A program made the translations under genes and the position numbers. From Ursus arctos (taxonomy: Eukaryota; Chordata; Mammalia; Carnivora; Ursidae), in NCBI RefSeq assembly GCF_023065955.2, contig NW_026622930.1, positions 22,235,449-22,299,448 on the forward strand: a stretch of DNA of 64,000 bases, given 5' to 3'. The notes beneath the pieces were generated by a model. The model was not told the DNA's origin. It did no database searches and worked only from the letters and a program-made list of their open reading frames with translations. The first letter of the stretch is position 1. Every line of letters begins with the position of its first letter. Positions 22,540 to 34,900 of the stretch are shown here, in pieces.

Positions 22540-23275
22540 TTTCTCCTGGAGTTGGGGTAGAGGGTTTTTGGGAGGTCTTCATAGAAGAGAAGGTATTTGA
22601 ACCTCATGGATCAGTAGCAGTGTCTGGTCAAAGGCGAAATGGGAAATATAAGAAGGAAGAGGAGCAGGATGGGGAGGGAGAAGACGAAGGAAAATAAAAT
22701 ACTGAACAAAAGTCTGGAAATATAAAAATACAATGCAATTTCAGGGTACCATAGTGCAAAACGGTTAAGACACATTTTCAGAAATGGCAGGTGCTATTTG
22801 CAAAAATAGGAAAAGTTGATAGAAATTAGAAATTACACTAGGGGTTCCTGGGTGGCTCAGTCGGTTAAGCGTCCTATTCTTGATTTGGGTTCAGGTCATG
22901 ATTTCAGGGTCCTGGGATTGAGCCCCATGTCAGGCTCTGCACTCAGTGGGGAGACTACTTGAGGGTTCTCTCCCTCTGCCCCTCCTCCCACCCATGTGAC
23001 CACACATGCACTCTCTCTCTCTCTCAAATTAATAAATAAATATTTTTTTAAAAAAGAAATTATACTGAAGGGCCTCATGCCTAGGGGAATAATCAATCTT
23101 GTAATTACTGTGAACCACTGGTGGCTTATTTACTTGGGAATGATATCATCAGATCTTTCATCAGTGATAACATTGGCTTCATGCAAGGACAGATCAGAGT
23201 GGGTAGAAAAGAAGCAAGGAGATGATTAAGAAGCCACTGTCAGGTAAAGGTTGACATAGTCTTAGTTCAGAAATT
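22540..23275 (-). repeat. L2 LINE fragment, split by a CAN-SINE
   Basis: Antisense L2: 'gggaggtcttcatagaagag', 'ggtatttgaacctcatggat', and beyond the SINE 'atatcatcagatctttcatc', 'ggacagatcagagtgggtag', 'gattaagaagccactgtcag'. Interrupted by the SINE at 22840-23054. Confidence 0.6.
22840..23054 (+). mobile_element. CAN-SINE, full-length older subfamily
   Basis: The tRNA-like head 'ggggttcctgggtggctcag' and 'tcggttaagcgtcc' carries the A-box region; the B-box-like 'gggattgagcc' follows, then the CT-rich segment and an A-rich tail. 12-bp duplication agaaattacact / agaaattatact (22828-22839, 23055-23066). The plus orientation puts its tail in the L2 it interrupts. Confidence 0.97.
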
Positions 23276-23279
23276 AAGT

Positions 23280-25620
23280 GGAGGGATAAAAAAGGCATTT
23301 CAGATGAAGGGTCATCATAATCTAGTAATAGAGTAGAAGTCTATTAATAGAACCTAAGGCTGCATAGTTTTTTTCCTTTCTTTAGTATAAGTTTATACCA
23401 ATTAAAACTTTCAGATCTTATTTTCCATCAAGTCGGTCAAACCAGACTTTCTACATCCAGTACTTGCAAAGTTGATTTATTTAACTCAAATATAGGATTT
23501 TACATTTATTGCTTTTAAAGCTTATTTGGATGGTTTTCATCTTTCTATCAAGGTTGTCGATATCAATTTTAGACTCAAGCTATCATCTATTGTTATTTGT
23601 AAATTCCCCATGTGAAAATTTTGATTAATTTTTATGTGACATCAGTTAAATGCAAATAATTATATTAACACAGAGATAATCTTTTAAAAGGCTTCATTTT
23701 GGGTCAACATAGAGCCAATAATCAACATTCTCTCTATACTACGCTCTAAATTTTTTATTGCAACAAACATCAACCATAGAATCATAAGAACTACAGAACA
23801 TCATCTAGGTCAAGTCTCTTCAGAAGAATAGATTTATAATTACTGATGCTTACACCAAAAAAAAAAAAAAAAAAAAGGGCTACACAAATTTGCAAGTAAG
23901 GGCCGAAGGCCAGGACCAGGCATTCTCTTCACAGACTCACTACTCTTAGGTAGATATTTATCATCTAGTACCTCAGTTCCTTCGTTTGCAATATAGAAAG
24001 ATTTTTGTTTTTAATGCACTCTTTGTTAGCTTATAGATTGTGAATAAAGAGTAAAGTCAACTTTTCTGCTATGTATTCAGCCCTGTTTCTAAGAAAGGGG
24101 GTGAGAGCCAGAGGGTCTGTAATAACTCTGAATCCCACAGTGAAGTCAGAGACTCCTGAGCTACCCAACACTTATGGGGGAGGAGTTATGGAGCAATTTG
24201 GTCATCTTTTGGAGAAGAGAATTAATGCTGGTAGATTAACACTATTCTCAAAATTAATAGCAGTAGAATCCTAAGGATTCCTGGAAAGATCAAGTATGGC
24301 TTCCATGTAAATTATCATGAATAAAAGAACAGCAGGGGACAGGTAAGCTAATTAATAATAAAAATGATCTCTTTATATAACCTTTCCTAGCACAATAATT
24401 TAAAAGACCCACAACACATTTCAAACATCATAGATTCTTCTAAATGGAGACAGTTATGTGGTACCTAGAGAACTTTCCCTTCACAATGAGTGGAGATTTC
24501 CCTATCCAACTAACAGAACCAATAGTGCTACTGAGTTTTCTACACTAAGAAAATACAAGCAATGGGGATATATTTTTGGAAGCAACCAGAACAAATGAGG
24601 AAAGAAAGGGAAATCCAAGAAGATTTTTGACCTTTATGATTCATTAACTTCTCCCTTGTTTGCTACAGCTGCAGCCCAACCTTTCACCTTGAGTCTAGGC
24701 TGGTCACATGGGAAACCCAAAAGCAACAACCCAGTGTGCAACTGCAGTTGATACAAATGAACCTGCTAATTTTTCAGGCAAGTGAATCTCTCCTGAAGGA
24801 GTGGGAAGTCAACCCCGACACAAAGAAAGTATCACCTCTACCACCCAACATATCTCAGGAGCTTCAACACAGGCTCCCGAACAGTGAAATTGTCACCAGC
24901 AAGATACACCCTGTCTTCACCATGTATGGAGGCTTTATAAATGCAGTCTTAAATGTCAACACAGATATAGAAATGTGGGATTTTTCTTCCTCTGTACTAT
25001 TTATACTGCTGAGGTCAATTTCACAGAAAACCAGATTAGGGCTTATTTTTTAGGTATTAGGTGAAGAATTTTGAAAATAAATTTTTGGTGCATACTGATG
25101 GATCTTTTAAATCCAGTTAAATAGTGGAAGTTATACAACAACAACAACAAGGTCTACATCCTGAGTGGGAAAAATTTAATACTGAAGTAATGACTCTTAT
25201 TTCTGACAAGATAATAGCGATGTTATTAGAACCCATAGACGAGCTAAATGCATGATAGCCTTAATTCTAATATCAAGATTTTTAAATATATCTTTATCTC
25301 TCCAAGGACATTGGACACAAGATGATTTTTCTTATGGGGCACTGAACCTTTGGATGAAGAAGTAATTGTCCTTCTAAAGAAAAACACTCAATTCTTGCAC
25401 TATAAATAGGGTAAGCGTTTTCTGGTTATTTCTTTAAGAGGGGATGATGGATTTGCACTCATCAATATGTACGTCAATGACTGGAAGCCCTAGTGAAGAG
25501 GTCCATGCATCTGCAAACAGCTTAGGGTGTTAGTTTGTGACCCTTATAACTTGCCCATCATAGCGATAACCTTATGCCTAGGAATTTCTGGGGTAATACC
25601 TATTAAAATATTCAGTTTAG
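23280..25620. other. Non-coding span; possible L3/CR1 trace; A20 tract
   Basis: 23775-23830 ('ccatagaatcataagaacta', 'acatcatctaggtcaagtct') recalls the antisense end of CR1/L3 elements, at low confidence. 23857-23876 is a 20-A run. 25137-25150 is a short (CAA)n. The 105-codon frame at 24736-25053 shows no coding-like codon use. Confidence 0.55.
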
Positions 25621-25850
25621 TAATAATAGTTAATATTTATGAAATTCCATTATGTGCTGGGCACCATGCTGGGTGGTTTCTATTTTATCTTTATGTGGTT
25701 CTTATTAGGAACTCTTGTTACTCACATTTTATAGATGAGGAAATTAATCCTTAAACAGGTTACCTAATTTGGCCAAAATCATCAAGCAAAGGATTCAAAC
25801 CCAGAAAATCTCACTCTTGAGGCAGCACTCGAATCACGATTCCATACTGT
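25621..25850 (-). repeat. MIR SINE, near full length
   Basis: 'taatagttaatatttatgaa', 'gtgctgggcaccatgctggg', 'acattttatagatgaggaaa', 'tttggccaaaatcatcaagc' and 'ggattcaaacccagaaaatc' are antisense MIR in order. Confidence 0.85.
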
Positions 25851-26527
25851 TGCTTGGTCAGATATTACGAAACAGACAAAGGATCCCTACTGTTAATTAG
25901 GAAAAAGGAGGTCCCCTTATGTATAGAGGGATCAAGCCCATTTCCCTGGACTATACCTTCCCCAAATCAAATTCTTAAGAAAACAGCATCTGGCATCTTA
26001 GATATACCAAAAGAGCTCATTTCTATTTGCCTAACTTTGAAGGGGAAAAAAAAAAATCAAATTCTGTGATTTCGTGTCACCTCTACCTAGGCTGCATCAG
26101 GGATTAAAGATGCTCACCAGAGGGGACTATAACAGGTGGGGGCCCCACAATGCGCAGTCTAATTTAATTTAATATCAGGAACGTCTTCCTAGAGATCACT
26201 CAAACCCACTTTTCTCATAAGACCTTGTGTAATAGTCTAACCATCTATAAAAAGTAAAATTAATTGACAACAGAGAACGTCCTGCATTCAAAGCACTCTC
26301 TTCAAGAACACATCTGCCCACTCCCATGCCCCCAGCCTGGCTAATCCCCACTGTATTTCTTTTAACACAGGATTTTATAATCTGTTTCAAACTCAGAACT
26401 AAGAAGATTTGCAGGTATTGAATTCACATCTTGTAAGGTAAGGGAACACATCTTGTGATTCTAATCCTGTCTTACTTACTTCTTATTTCTCATATTTCGC
26501 ACCACTTAGAGAAAAGGGCACATTTCT

Positions 26528-26729
26528 GGGGCGCCTGGGTGGCGCAGTCGTTAAGCGTCTGCCTTCGGCTCAGGGCGTGATCCCAGTGCTCTGGGATCGA
26601 GCCCCACGTCAGGCTCCTCCGCTGGGAGCCTGCTTCTTCCTCTCCCACTCCCCCTGCTTGTGTTCCCTCTCTCGCTGGCTGTCTCTCTCTGTCAAATACA
26701 TAAATAAAATCTTTAAAAAAAATTTTAAA
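26528..26729 (+). mobile_element. CAN-SINE, young bear-type, full length
   Basis: Begins 'ggggcgcctgggtggcgcag', then 'cgttaagcgtctgccttcgg', 'cagggcgtgatcccagtgct', the B-box-like 'gggatcgagcc', 'tcaggctcctccgctgggag', the CT segment and AATAAA/AAATCTTT tail. A perfect 16-bp duplication aaaagggcacatttct flanks it (26512-26527, 26730-26745). One of the least diverged copies here. Confidence 0.98.
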
Positions 26730-27099
26730 AAAAGGGCACATTTCTAACCCTTGTGCCCAAGTTGATTTTGTGTGTATATTTAAAATAAACACCTGAGATA
26801 CCCAAATAGATTTTAGAAGTCATGTTCCTCAAAACACTTGACAACTTTACGTTTTCTGTTGGGCTCCTGGAAGAATGGAATCAAATATTCAAAAAATGGG
26901 CTGATTATTTGAAATCAGACTATAATCAGGATTAAATGCAGAAGTGAAGGAGACAGGGGAGACAAGGATATATCCCACTACCGGATCAAAGCAATGCCCC
27001 CAATCAGATTCAGGTATTCCCAGTCTTAGGGTACATCTATCATAATGAATACGGAAAGGGTAAATGTCTAGGCAGGGAGAGATGGGGGGCCCCTGGCTG

Positions 27100-27507
27100 G
27101 GCTCTGAAACTATTCCTGGCAGGCAGAAGGGCTAAGACAGAGTACACAAGAGATAAGAAAATAAACCAGACCACCTGGCCCTGGATGTTTCAGAGTACCT
27201 TTCTTTGGTGGCTACATTGTAATTACAGAAAATGACCAGATCTCAAAGAAGTAAGTCATTAAGGGTGTTATCAGTTGTTCTTGTCCAGTCAGCACAAGAA
27301 TCTCAAGGCCACAAGCTTCCTGGGCAGGTTTGCAAGAAAAGACCAGCCCTAAAAATCCTCAGTGGCAACACTGTCAGGACCCCTCTCACTCTTGAGAGCT
27401 TTTTCTGTATCCTTGCTTAATAAAAGTCTATCGCTTTACTCACTCTCCTTCATCCATGAGATTCATTCTTCAACTCTGTGAGACAAGAACCTCGCTCTCT
27501 GGTTTCA
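27100..27507 (+). mobile_element. Retroviral-type LTR (ERV1-like), probably solo; ends approximate
   Basis: The right half looks like an LTR R/U5: a polyadenylation signal AATAAA at 27419-27424 in 'gcttaataaaagtctatc', then 'tttactcactctccttcatc', 'gagattcattcttcaac', 'gagacaagaacctcgctctc' and a possible CA end at 27506-27507. No flanking gag, pol or env sequence was seen. The left edge could not be fixed and no target duplication was found. Confidence 0.5.
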
Positions 27508-27540
27508 ATACTTCTCAAGTTGTTAAGACACCCACTCCAC

Positions 27541-27549
27541 CAACACACA

Positions 27550-27592
<43 letters not shown>

Positions 27593-27599
27593 ACACACA
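27541..27599. repeat. (CA)n microsatellite
   Basis: About 28 CA-type units with AA and CT interruptions. Confidence 0.97.
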
Positions 27600-27609
27600 G
27601 AGTCATGAG

Positions 27610-29544
27610 ATCTTTGAGTACAGAGCCTTATCTCACTTTCCTTCCCGCCCTGGCACCCAGCGCAGTGGCCGGCCCTCAAAGGAGTTAGCAAGCCTTTGAA
27701 TAGAAACTGGCCGCAGGGACACTGCAACTGTTTCTTTTCTTCCATTGCTGTTGTCGTTGTTGTTGTTTTAAATCACCAGTGATACACATGTATGTAATAA
27801 TAACAGGTTTTGTTTGTTCGTTTTCCTGCTGAGGAGACTGAGACAGAATGGGTAAAGTAAAACTTAAAATGGAAATTGCTAAAGTTGACCTCATAAAAGG
27901 GCAAACCTCCTGAGGAAAGTTGAAAAAAAAAAGAAACCCAGTGAATTATTCTGATATTTCCATTTGAAACAGTGCATGGGGTGGCTGGCTTGTGCTTTCA
28001 TCTAGCATCCTGGAGGCCCTGACAGACTTTCACGGTTGCTGAGACTGTTTACGGCTCTTCAGGTTGCTTCGGTAGGAGCTGTGTGCATCTCCCTCCAGCC
28101 AGGTGAAACACGTCTGTCCAAAAGCAGGTCACTGGATTGCCAGTGGATATCCGCTTCTATCTGACAGGACTCCTAATTCTAGCCATTTCTGTCAAATCTC
28201 GTATGCAAGGGGGGGAAAAAACCAAGATCAGATGATAGAAAACTTCCAACTCCAAAATGCACAATAACTAAAATATCCAGTGTCACCTTTAAACATTTTT
28301 GGGGAAATCCAAAGAACAAACAAAAATAGAGGTAGGCCAAAGAATAAAATACCCAGGGAAGAATTCTTACTATCAGCTGACAACTGTAAAAAACAACATT
28401 AATATAGAGTAAGGATTCTTTATAGCACTTCTCAGGGTAGGGAAGTTATTCCAATATCTTTCTGTCTCACATTCGTTGCCTCCAGCAACTCCCAAACCAG
28501 CCGACTACCCACCCCAACAGCCATTCTCCTGTCCTCAATCCCTACACACTAGTCACTCAGATTCCTCTGAAAATTTACTAACAATGACATTTGAAAAACA
28601 CAAAGCCATTTCCATTCAATTAAATAAACACACCATGTTAACCTTCAGTAAAAGAAGTGGCCGTTCATTTTTATAGGTGGCTGTAAACAGCCTTTGAGCT
28701 TCACAAAGCCAAGATCAATAGAGCGCTGGCAAACAATAATAATCTCATGCACACTCTATCGACAGCTGCTCAGAAAATATAGTTTGATTCTGATGGGCTT
28801 GATGATTGGGCCTTTGGCCAGACTTTTGCCTTCCTCTGAGCGAATGTCAAAATGTCAAGAAAAGGCCTCTGTGGGAGTGAATTCCACTGCAATCTCCTGA
28901 GAAACCAAATCAGCCAAGTTCTGACATCCGGCGATGCAGACCGGTGCAGGGGAAGCCAAATCTTGAGCGAGGGGGCTGCTGGAGTTGGCGATGGTGGTGC
29001 CATGTGGCTGTGGAGGTGGCACAGGGGGGTGTCTTCACTACTGTCCCCTATGTCTACTGTCATCACTGAAGTGGAAGGAAAGCAGGGACAAATACATTAC
29101 AGATTCCATCTCTTTCTGGTTATTTCTGCCTCTTCTGCCAGGTAGAGGTTAGTACTAAGAGTGGAAAGCCCTGGTATTCAATGCGGATCACCCCTCGATG
29201 CCTACTCTTGATCTAATCTTCCTATGTGAGTCTACTCTTTTCTCTCCCTCTCTCCTTCTCCCCCACCCCCTCATTCCCTCCTTTCTGCCTCACCTTTTCA
29301 TTCCTCCTCTACAGAGCAGACACATTACTATGAAGACACAAGTAGCCCGGGGAGGATGAAAGAGATATAGGCTTGGAATGGAGCCCTGGTGTCTAGTATA
29401 AGCTTTGCCTCCAACTTGTTGTTAGAAAAAATTCTAGACAAATTATTTTTCTGTCTTAGACCCTTGATATTCTGATCTGTAAAATGGACTGAGTTGTGTG
29501 ATCCATATGGTCTCAACATCTTCCTGTTTTAAAATTAAACTGGA
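27610..29544. other. Non-coding span, no gene seen
   Basis: Mostly unique. Overlapping frames on both strands at 28770-29145 (97-98 codons) have neither splice context nor coding-like codon use. 28750-28860 contains no recognisable repeat and could be a conserved element (see findings). Confidence 0.6.
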
Positions 29545-29725
29545 GTGTTAGCATAGAAGACCCGGATTCATGTCATAGCTCATCTGTTTACTACCTGGGT
29601 GGCTTTCTATTTATTTTTCTCATCCCTGGTTTCCTCATTTTTAAAACTGGGCGACACGATCTCTAGTTCATAGGATTATTAAGGCAATTAAAGGAGGTAA
29701 TGTCAAAGCACTAAAGCTCTTTAGA
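29545..29725 (+). repeat. MIR SINE
   Basis: Sense MIR: 'gaagacccggattcatgtca', 'ctgtttactacctgggtggc', 'ctggtttcctcatttttaaa' and 'aaagcactaaagctc'. Confidence 0.75.
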
Positions 29726-29904
29726 AAGAAGAGCTGACTCTTATAGGGAATCTAAGACTGATGGAAAAATATACGTGGGTGAAGTTATCAACAGGCACGT
29801 CCTGAGCAGTCTTCGCAAGCCCCAACCCAGGAACTACAGGTTTTCCAAGAACCCAACCCGTGTTTCTTAAATAAAATTTTGTCACTTTTATGAAATAAAA
29901 TAGT

Positions 29905-30135
29905 ACAAAGTGGATCTATTGAATGTTTATCACATACCAGCACTGAGCTAGCACTCAGTATTAACTTAAGCTGTTTGAATGTTCTCAACTATTCCAAGTA
30001 TTAATGGTTCTACTTTACTGAAATCAATCATAGAGAGGTCAAAAAAAGTTCCAAAGGGCCAGCAACTTAGACTTGAAATCAAGTCAGTGTAACTTAAATG
30101 CCTGTGAGCTTAACCCCCAAGTTATGCCACCTCCA
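29905..30135 (-). repeat. MIR SINE
   Basis: 'gaatgtttatcacataccag', 'gaaatcaatcatagagaggt', 'acttgaaatcaagtcagtgt' follow the antisense MIR order. Confidence 0.65.
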
Positions 30136-30526
30136 TGATTTATAAAGTCTCATGCAAGACTTCTGATGGTTCAAAAAACATCTTGTATTTTCCCATGAAA
30201 GCTATATCCTTATAAATAAACAACAGTTAGTCACTTGCTGCCAATCAGTCATTCAGCTCTTGAAGCTTAATTATTCACATGATTATGCTCATCAAGGAAA
30301 AAATGGAAAAAGAAAAAGAATCTAAAGCCAGGCACTCGGCTTCTGTCAATTGCCTATACTTCTCTCTTTCCAAAAACAAACTATCACCTGCGTAATCCAA
30401 AAACATTGGGGGTGGAGGGGCTTGTATTTTGATATGCCCATTTGCAGAGAAAGATATTGCTGGAATAATATAAGCCCTGAATAGAGTGGTGTTACCTCAA
30501 ATAAAAGCCTCTGAGAATGTGGTAAC
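30136..30526. other. Non-coding span, no gene seen
   Basis: Unique AT-rich sequence without a recognisable element. Confidence 0.6.
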
Positions 30527-30770
30527 AACGTAGCAATTAAGATCTTGGCTCAGAAATTAGAGAAACCTGGGTTCGATTTCCAATTTTCCTTTTAATGGTG
30601 TTGGATCTTTTCCAAGTTATATAAATTTTTCTGAGGGATAAAATAATAGAATATAAGTCAGACAGTTAATATGAGTCTTAAACTATTTAATACATGGGAA
30701 GCATTAAGCATGTCTGACACACAGTAGATGCTTACCTAGTAAATGTTACCTGTTATTGTCTTTACAAATT
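30527..30770 (+). repeat. MIR SINE, near full length
   Basis: 'gtagcaattaagatcttggc', 'gaaacctgggttcgatttcc', 'tctgagggataaaataatag' and 'gacacacagtagatgcttac' match sense MIR from head to tail. Confidence 0.8.
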
Positions 30771-31839
30771 CTTTTACTTCCTTTTCTTCTTTCTCTAATT
30801 CTTATAGCCTATTCCTATACAGATTAGGAAGAGTCTTAAAGCTGTATCCACCTACGCATAGCTTTTCAGCCACGACATTGAGGAATTAATGTTTATTTTA
30901 ATAAGTATTCATTTTGAGTATAAGTTAATTTGCCTTAATTAGTGATCTTCCATAAACCTGTATGACAGTCTCTGTATGTGTGTGCATGTGCACATGTGTT
31001 TTAAATAAGTGCACGTTTTAAATATGATTCCATTGTCTGAAAAGAAATGCATATGTATATTAACACCCTGTTAATTACAATCGAGTTTCTTAAACAATCA
31101 CTTTGATTTTAACGAGTTCATCTTCCATGCATGGAGATCTTATATCAACTTCAAAAGGAGTCCAATTGTGACTCAGTATCAGTGAGCAAATTGCAAATTG
31201 CTACCTACACCCTTCTCATCAGAAGCCAAGCAAGGAAGAGGTTGTTTGGATAAAGTTTTAGTTAGCTTCATTCCAACTTCATCTTTACGTATGCTGACAG
31301 AAAATATTTCAGAGCTGGCAGAAAGGCAATTTGTTTGTGTCTCCTCGGAGCAAATGGTCTATCTATCTCTAGTATTGGTCTGTCCATACACCATGTTTAC
31401 CACGCACTAGCCACCTCCCATGAATGCAATTCATTGTGAGACAGATCTACCAGGAAAGCGGTTATGCTCAATTGGCATGACTTCACAGCAATGAAAACAA
31501 CAGACACTCCTGCTCGGCTAGTCACTCTCAGGAAGGAAAAGTGAATGGAATCTTCTAATACAACCCATATAAAGATCGGAAGCCCATCTAAGATTCACAA
31601 CCAGTAACTTAACCTGGGGCTGACCCTAGACATCACTAGTCTTCTGGTCATTTGAAATTTTCTTTTTTTGAGGATACAATCTCATTATGAAATTGTTAAT
31701 TAGTCCCAGGTATCATGATGTCAGATAAGGAATCCTCACAGTTATTCCCAATAGATTGGGATAAGGATGGAGATCAGAAGGGAAAGTGAAAAAGATATAT
31801 ATAATCAGAGAAGAGCCAGATGTCAAAAATGGAAAATGA
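30771..31839. other. Non-coding span, no gene seen
   Basis: Unique. 30974-31000 is a short alternating TG/CA stretch. No coding-like frame. Confidence 0.6.
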
Positions 31840-32015
31840 AAGACAAATTATATGTCGATGGCAAAAGGCGAATTCCTTACACACATTAATCCCATCCATG
31901 AGGGCTCTACCCTCATGATCTAATCACGTCTCAAAGGTCCCACCTCCTAATGCCAACACCTTGGGGTTTAAGTTTCAACATATGAGTTTTGGGGGGATAT
32001 AAACATTGAAACCAT
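31840..32015 (-). mobile_element. MLT1 (ERVL-MaLR) LTR fragment
   Basis: Antisense MLT1 5' part: 'ttaatcccatccatgagggc', 'taccctcatgatctaatcac', 'tcaaaggtcccacctcctaa' and 'caacatatgagttttggggg'. The 3' half of the LTR is absent. Confidence 0.75.
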
Positions 32016-33014
32016 AATAAACTTAACACTCAATCTATAAAGTCATCCCTCTGGCTTTCTTACTCAGATCTGGATAACTTTTTCATTTTTTTCAAGTTTG
32101 ATCTTTAGAACCAAAATCGATTCTGATACTTCACTAATTTACACCTACCACCAACCAGCTTATTTCGTTCTATCGGACTGATAGGGGTGGGAAGTCTCCC
32201 TCCACCCCCTTTAAATTAGCTTTAGTCTTGTAATTGCTAAAGGAAGATTCTTGAAGAAGGCAGATGACTAAAACAAGTCAGGGTAGTGAACATTAAAATG
32301 CCATTTACTAATTAACTCAACGGCAGCAGATGGGAGGCTTTGTGAAAACACCATGAAACCTGTGGCCTTACTGTATTTGTAACTTGGAAATAGTAACAGT
32401 AAGACCAACATAGAGAGGGATGTGAGGTCTACATGGTAAAGTCTGATGACAAAAGAAGTAGTGCCCAGGACACTTAATACCACCGCAGGTCTGTTCTAGA
32501 AATTTTACTGACTACAATGGCTATTTCCCCACTCACGTAAGCCATCTAAACATACACAGACCGTAAACTGTATGCATAGCAAGAGACCAAGAGAGACCAT
32601 TTTTTTCTCTTTAATGCTCTGAAAGATTGAGAGAAATTAAAGGTGAGGGGAGGCAATTAAGCCTTATATTCTATACTGCACCTGCTTCCCCCTCATAACA
32701 TTAAAGTACCCTAAGCACAAAACAGCCTCAATGGGTTTGTTAGGCAATTTTAAAATCTAATATTAAAAGCTAGGAGATGTCTCCTAATATTGAGCCATGC
32801 CTACATTTTATAGCCAACAGAAATAGAACTAGAACCTAGAGGCTTTTGTTTACTTCAGCTCCTTGTAGCGTAGGAATCACTGGTGCGCCATTTTCCCAGA
32901 ATCAATTTGGCTCCTGCATACACTGCCAGGGCATTTTGCCATCTGGCATCTACATGATGAAATAAGCATAATTATAAAATAAAACAAATATGAGACATTA
33001 GAGCCTAAAGGAAA
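32016..33014. other. Non-coding span, no gene seen
   Basis: Unique AT-rich sequence, frames up to 71 codons with no coding-like codon use. Confidence 0.6.
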
Positions 33015-33145
33015 CAGAGAGAGTTTAGTCAAACCTTCTCACTTATAGATGTGAAAACTGAGATCCAAAGAGAAAAGTTGGTCATAAATTACAGCAGCAG
33101 CAAAACTCCAAATGTCTAGACCAGAGCTTTTCCCACTGCAGTATA
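33015..33145 (-). repeat. MIR/MIR3-like fragment
   Basis: 'tagtcaaaccttctcactta', 'gatgtgaaaactgagatcca' and 'aagttggtcataaattacag' match the antisense core. Confidence 0.6.
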
Positions 33146-33509
33146 TTAAAATAGTTTAATGCAACAAGACCTACATCTGTCTTACTGGATAGTAAGCTGG
33201 CCTGAGATGAACTGGGTGCATACTTTAAGCACCCAAACTGAAGGTGAAATTACCCAGTTCCTATAAAATCTATAAAGAATATCATGTGTGCCTCCTTTCC
33301 AAAACTGGATATAATTTATTATTTCCTTAAAGACTTGAAAAAACATCACTGCATACCGAAGTTCAGAAAAAAACTAAAGGCTACCAGAATTTAAATGTGT
33401 GGGGACTGCAACAATTGTTTAGTCCTTATTTTCTTTTACACAGCTATTTTTTTAATCTTAGCACAGAGTAGGTTCTTAGTTAATATTTATTCAATAAATT
33501 AGTATCTCC

Positions 33510-33713
33510 GGGGTGCCTGGGTGGCACAGCGGTTAAGCGTCTGCCTTCGGCTCAGGGCGTGATCCCGGCGTTATGGGATCGAGCCCCACATCAGGCTCCT
33601 CCGCTATGAGCCTGCTTCTTCCTCTCCCACTCCCCCTGCTTATGTTCCCTCCCTCTCTGGCTGTCTCTATCTCTGCCGAATAAATAAATAAAATCTTTAA
33701 AAATAAATAAATA
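33510..33713 (+). mobile_element. CAN-SINE, young bear-type, full length
   Basis: Head 'ggggtgcctgggtggcacag' and 'cggttaagcgtctgccttcg', the body with 'gatcccggcgttatgggatc', 'cacatcaggctcctccgcta', and an AAATAAAT tail. The 17-bp duplication aataaattagtatctcc flanks it (33493-33509, 33714-33730). This copy carries the most bear-like body in the window. Confidence 0.98.
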
Positions 33714-33730
33714 AATAAATTAGTATCTCC

Positions 33731-34130
33731 TTTCTCTCCCAAAGAGGTTTACTAGTCTCTTTTGGGGGCTGTTAGTTCTACTACCAATCCCTTATTTAAA
33801 TGTAAGTCCTTCTATCTTGCCTGGAACAAGACAATGAGATGTCCATTCATTCATTACTGGGAATAAAGCAGAAGAAGATAAGCTCCCGGTGACCCCCTTG
33901 AGCTTTTTATGTTGAGAAAAAGCCATGACAATTTGTGTCTACATTTTGTATCATCTTTTGCCATTGTGCGTGTGTGTGTGTTTTCTTGCCCCCCCCCCTT
34001 TTTTTTTTGGTCTTATAAAATTAGACATTTAATGGAAAGGACTGTAGAGATCACCCAGTCAAATCCCAACCTCAGTGCAGGAATTCCCTTTAACCTCAGC
34101 CTTTCCCTGTGTAGTTGAGAGGTACTTCCT
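33731..34130. other. Non-coding span; C10-T10 junction
   Basis: 33740-33865 may hold a weak sense L2 end. 33967-33980 is a short TG repeat, followed by 10 C and 10 T at 33989-34008. Confidence 0.5.
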
Positions 34131-34345
34131 ATAGTGGTGAAGAGAATGGATCCAAGAGCCAGGAAGCCTGGACTCTAATTCCACCTCTGCCATTTCTAAA
34201 TTTTGCATTATTGAAAATTCACTGAATCTCTGTGCTTCAGTTTCCACCATGCAAAATGGGAATGATAATAATTGTATCTGCTTCCGCTGGATATTATAAG
34301 GCTTAAGTAAGAATGCAGATTCCTTAGAACAGTAACTCAAATACC
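34131..34345 (+). repeat. MIR SINE, near full length
   Basis: 'tagtggtgaagagaatggat', 'aggaagcctggactctaatt', 'gtgcttcagtttccaccatg' and 'aacagtaactc' are sense MIR in order. Confidence 0.85.
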
Positions 34346-34429
34346 CTAGGAGCTATTTTTTTCCTCAGTGGCTACCCCTCCTTCACCTCTTCCTCTTCCT
34401 CCCTCCAGTGACAGAGGGCTGACGACCTC

Positions 34430-34690
34430 CTGTTTATTCTACTGAGTAGGACACCCTCGAATGGAAAATTACTTCTGTTACAAGAGCCCAAATAGATGCC
34501 ACAACTTTTACCCACTGGTCCTGGTTCTGGCTCCCAGAGTTCGGTTGATTAATGAGAATCTCTTTTCTACCTAACAGTCATTCAAATAGTTGATAACAGC
34601 TGTCATATCCCTCCTTAGGCTTCTCTTACACAGGCAGAATATTTCAAGTTTCTTCAGCTCCTTATCTTAAGGCTGCCTCCCTTCTCATCA
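34430..34690 (-). repeat. L3/CR1-like LINE fragment
   Basis: 'acccactggtcctggttctg', 'gataacagctgtcatatccc', 'tccttaggcttctcttacac' and 'tatttcaagtttcttcagct' match antisense L3/CR1 closely. Confidence 0.65.
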
Positions 34691-34703
34691 TTCTTTCCCG
34701 TGA

Positions 34704-34900
34704 ATAATAACAGCTCCTAGTTATGAGCCAGGCACTGTGTTGAATGAACCCTTTACTTGCATTATGTAATGTAACCCTTAGCTCAAACCAGGGAGAGGAC
34801 TTCCATACACATTTATCAGCGAGGTAACTGACTTGTTCACAGACTCATAGCGACAGAGCCTGGATTTGATAGCCTGCATACCGTGTCATGCGGAACGTGC
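34704..34900 (-). repeat. MIR SINE
   Basis: 'aataataacagctcctagtt', 'gagccaggcactgtgttgaa', 'cagcgaggtaactgacttgt', 'cgacagagcctggatttgat' in antisense order. Confidence 0.8.

Noticed and set aside
26528..26610. tRNA gene at SINE heads
   Set aside because: A-box and B-box-like sequences are there, but they belong to the tRNA-derived SINE head, do not fold into a full tRNA and are followed by the SINE body and tail.
28770..29145. Overlapping 97-98-codon frames on both strands
   Set aside because: Mutual shadows with no splice context or coding-like codon use.
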